A stretch of DNA of 16,383 nucleotides, from positions 1 to 16,383 of the forward strand of contig JAQCAO010000018.1 of assembly GCA_027731885.1 (NCBI GenBank), written 5' to 3'. Below the pieces are notes generated by a model, which saw only the letters and a list, made by a program, of their open reading frames with translations, was not told the DNA's origin and did not search any database. The DNA comes from Actinomycetota bacterium. Its GTDB lineage: Bacteria; Actinomycetota; Actinomycetes; Nanopelagicales; Nanopelagicaceae. Shown piece by piece: positions 15,332 through 16,383 of this stretch. Both the position numbers and the translations under genes were made by a program. Positions within the stretch are counted from its first letter, which is position 1, and each line of letters opens with the position of its first letter.

Positions 15332-15505
15332 ATGTCTATAGCTGTGCTCTTAGGCATAGTCTGAGCTAATTTCAGCCTGCGACTTCCGATGTATGTGGGT
15401 GGAGCAATAGCCTGTGCAATATCAATTGCATCTATAACTTTCTTCCTTAATGTTGAAAAGGATCATCTTGACTTTCAGGCGCTTAAATACTACTGTCCAA
15501 TTTAA
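15332..15505 (+). pseudogene. Possible decayed fragment of an MFS-type membrane transporter
   Basis: In the 242-bp gap between the SDR and the hisD-like gene, one frame reads MSIAVLLGIV, a TGA stop (15362-15364), then ANFSLRLPMYVGGAIACAIS and SIASITFFLNVEKD, ending at TAA (15503-15505). The pattern of a glycine-rich helix, SLRLP, and another hydrophobic helix resembles the region around helices 5-6 of MFS drug exporters. It lacks the rest of such a protein, has an internal stop and no Shine-Dalgarno, and its end overlaps the hisD-like promoter. A chance hydrophobic frame is a real alternative. From ATG 15389 it could also be a 38-residue membrane peptide. Confidence 0.3.
15468..15496 (+). promoter_or_regulatory. 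Promoter of the hisD-like gene
   Basis: TTGACT (15468-15473) and TACTGT (15491-15496) are separated by exactly 17 bases, the best two-box promoter in the window. The start would be near 15503 with a leader of about 53 bases. The small palindrome CAATT-T-AATTG (15498-15508) lies across the expected start and could be a repressor site. Confidence 0.6.
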
Positions 15506-15555
15506 TTGATTTCTTAACGCCTCCCGCCAAGATACGGTGGATTTTAGGAGTAAAA

Positions 15556-16383
15556 ATGCCTGCAAACTCACGGTTCAATTTCCGCACTCCTTCAAAAACC
15601 CTGAAAAGTCCTGGCGGAAATAACGCTGATCGAATCGGCAATACCCAAGTTAAAGCAACCGTTGAAGAAGTGATTGCAGATATCAGACAGCGCGGAGATA
15701 AAGCTGTGCGCGAATACTCCGAGAAGTTTGATAACCACAGCGCAGATTCTTATTTGCTAAGTAGTGCTGAGATAGATGCAGTTATGGCTCGAGTACCGAA
15801 ACAAGTCATCGACGATATAACTTTCGTTCAAACGCAAGTACGTGGCTTTGCTCAGCATCAACTGGCATCGCTGAAAGACTTTGAAGTAGAAACTCATCCA
15901 GGTGTTTTTCTCGGACAGAAGAACGTGCCAATCGAATCGACTGGCGCATACATTCCCGGCGGCAAATACCCACTTCTTGCTAGCGCGCACATGACTATCG
16001 TCACCGCCAAGGTTGCAGGAGTTAAGAGAGTTGTTGCTTGTACTCCACTTATAAAAGGTGAGATGCCTGATGCAACGATCGCGGCGATGAAACTCGCTGG
16101 CGCTGATGAGATTTACATCCTGGGTGGCATTCAAGCAATCGCAGCGATGGTAATTGGAACTGAAACTATCGCCCCAGTAGCAATGATCGCTGGCCCCGGA
16201 AATGCATTCGTGGCTGAGGCGAAACGACAACTATTTGGTGAGGTTGGAATCGATCTCTTTGCTGGACCAACCGAAATTCTTATAGTCGCTGATGAAAGCG
16301 CAGATCCTTTCATTGTCGCTGTGGACTTACTATCTCAAGCCGAACACGGGCCAGATTCACCCGCAATTTTGATTACTACTGAC
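15556..16383 (+). CDS. hisD: Histidinol dehydrogenase-family protein (partial, C-terminus outside window)
   Basis: The first 276 codons of a zinc- and NAD-dependent dehydrogenase of the HisD family. Biosynthetic HisD oxidises L-histidinol to histidine in two steps. Visible motifs are AYIPGGKYPLLASAHMTIVT (131-150), AGPGNAFVAEAKRQLFG (212-228), DLFAGPTEIL (233-242), and LLSQAEHGPDSPA (258-270) with zinc-ligand residues Q261 and H264; the remaining ligands and the catalytic Glu-His pair are beyond the edge. The segments GKYPLLASAHMTIVTAK and EIYILGGIQAIAAM look more like catabolic paralogs (for example HpsN, sulfopropanediol dehydrogenase) than biosynthetic HisD, which usually has GGTAxYPSSVLMN-like wording; this is from memory. 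The start has AGGAG five bases upstream of the ATG and a separate promoter. Its divergent neighbour is an SDR, not a his gene. Confidence 0.85.
   Translation, partial: MPANSRFNFRTPSKTLKSPGGNNADRIGNTQVKATVEEVIADIRQRGDKAVREYSEKFDNHSADSYLLSSAEIDAVMARVPKQVIDDITFVQTQVRGFAQHQLASLKDFEVETHPGVFLGQKNVPIESTGAYIPGGKYPLLASAHMTIVTAKVAGVKRVVACTPLIKGEMPDATIAAMKLAGADEIYILGGIQAIAAMVIGTETIAPVAMIAGPGNAFVAEAKRQLFGEVGIDLFAGPTEILIVADESADPFIVAVDLLSQAEHGPDSPAILITTD

Noticed and set aside
15524..15547. GC-rich CCCGCC...CGGTGG stretch as a leader hairpin or riboswitch before the hisD-like gene
   Set aside because: The arms do not pair properly (CCGCC is not the complement of GGTGG), and nothing matches a known riboswitch.
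15757..16230. 157-codon minus-strand open frame inside the hisD-like gene
   Set aside because: It lies wholly antisense to a clear HisD-family coding region, has low-quality protein-like composition and no ribosome site; it is a reading-frame shadow.
1..16383. CRISPR array, transposon, prophage or tRNA/rRNA gene
   Set aside because: No regularly spaced repeats, transposase or integrase sequence, terminal inverted repeats or tRNA-like folds were seen; gene content is ordinary chromosomal metabolism and transport.

Overview
The window (16.4 kb, moderate G+C by eye, very compact, no intergenic gap over 300 bases) looks like a chromosome segment of a streamlined actinobacterium. The evidence is a SenX3/RegX3-type two-component system diverging from phoU, GTTCACC-type 11-bp Pho-box direct repeats, TANNNT -10 elements and many apparently leaderless starts. 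Low G+C and tight packing fit freshwater planktonic lineages such as Nanopelagicales (acI), but that placement is inference. No rRNA, tRNA, CRISPR, insertion sequence or prophage was seen. I found no clearly new multi-gene system.

Layout. (1) 1-2391: a 5' portion of a gabT-like class III aminotransferase (minus), a divergent Orn/Lys/Arg decarboxylase, and a convergent GNAT resembling spermidine/spermine N1-acetyltransferase. Together they suggest polyamine/GABA metabolism. (2) 2413-7265 (minus): a phosphate module transcribed phoU-pstC-pstA-pstB-pstS, ending in a strong terminator. Its order is unusual (phoU first, pstS last), and pstS has its own Pho-box-like promoter. (3) 7355-9099 (plus): senX3-like kinase and regX3-like regulator, sharing with phoU an 89-bp divergent region that holds a perfect Pho box. 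The kinase has no membrane segments. (4) 9096-9926 (minus): uppP. (5) 10038-11523 (plus): an AlkD-like DNA glycosylase and a TauE/SafE-type membrane protein. (6) 11624-14530 (plus): a transaldolase-family protein and a cytoplasmic MalZ/neopullulanase-like GH13 enzyme, likely one operon. (7) 14552-15313 (minus): a 3-hydroxybutyrate-dehydrogenase-like SDR. (8) 15556-end (plus): a 3'-truncated histidinol-dehydrogenase-family gene that looks more like the catabolic paralogs than biosynthetic HisD. The 242-bp gap before it carries a promoter and a possible decayed membrane-transporter fragment.

How the genes work together. Under phosphate limitation RegX3 would bind the shared box at 7309-7326 and the repeats at 3664-3725, raising phoU-pstCAB, pstS and its own operon. 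PstS captures phosphate outside, PstCA moves it through the membrane, PstB powers it, and PhoU relays transporter status to the kinase. Because the kinase lacks its own membrane anchor, such a relay would be its most plausible input.

The most striking sequence-level pattern is that six start codons (gabT, decarboxylase, GNAT, phoU, senX3, SDR) lie exactly six bases after a TANNNT hexamer, as expected for leaderless mRNAs. Genes with a good Shine-Dalgarno sequence (pstS, transaldolase, uppP, hisD-like) lack that arrangement.
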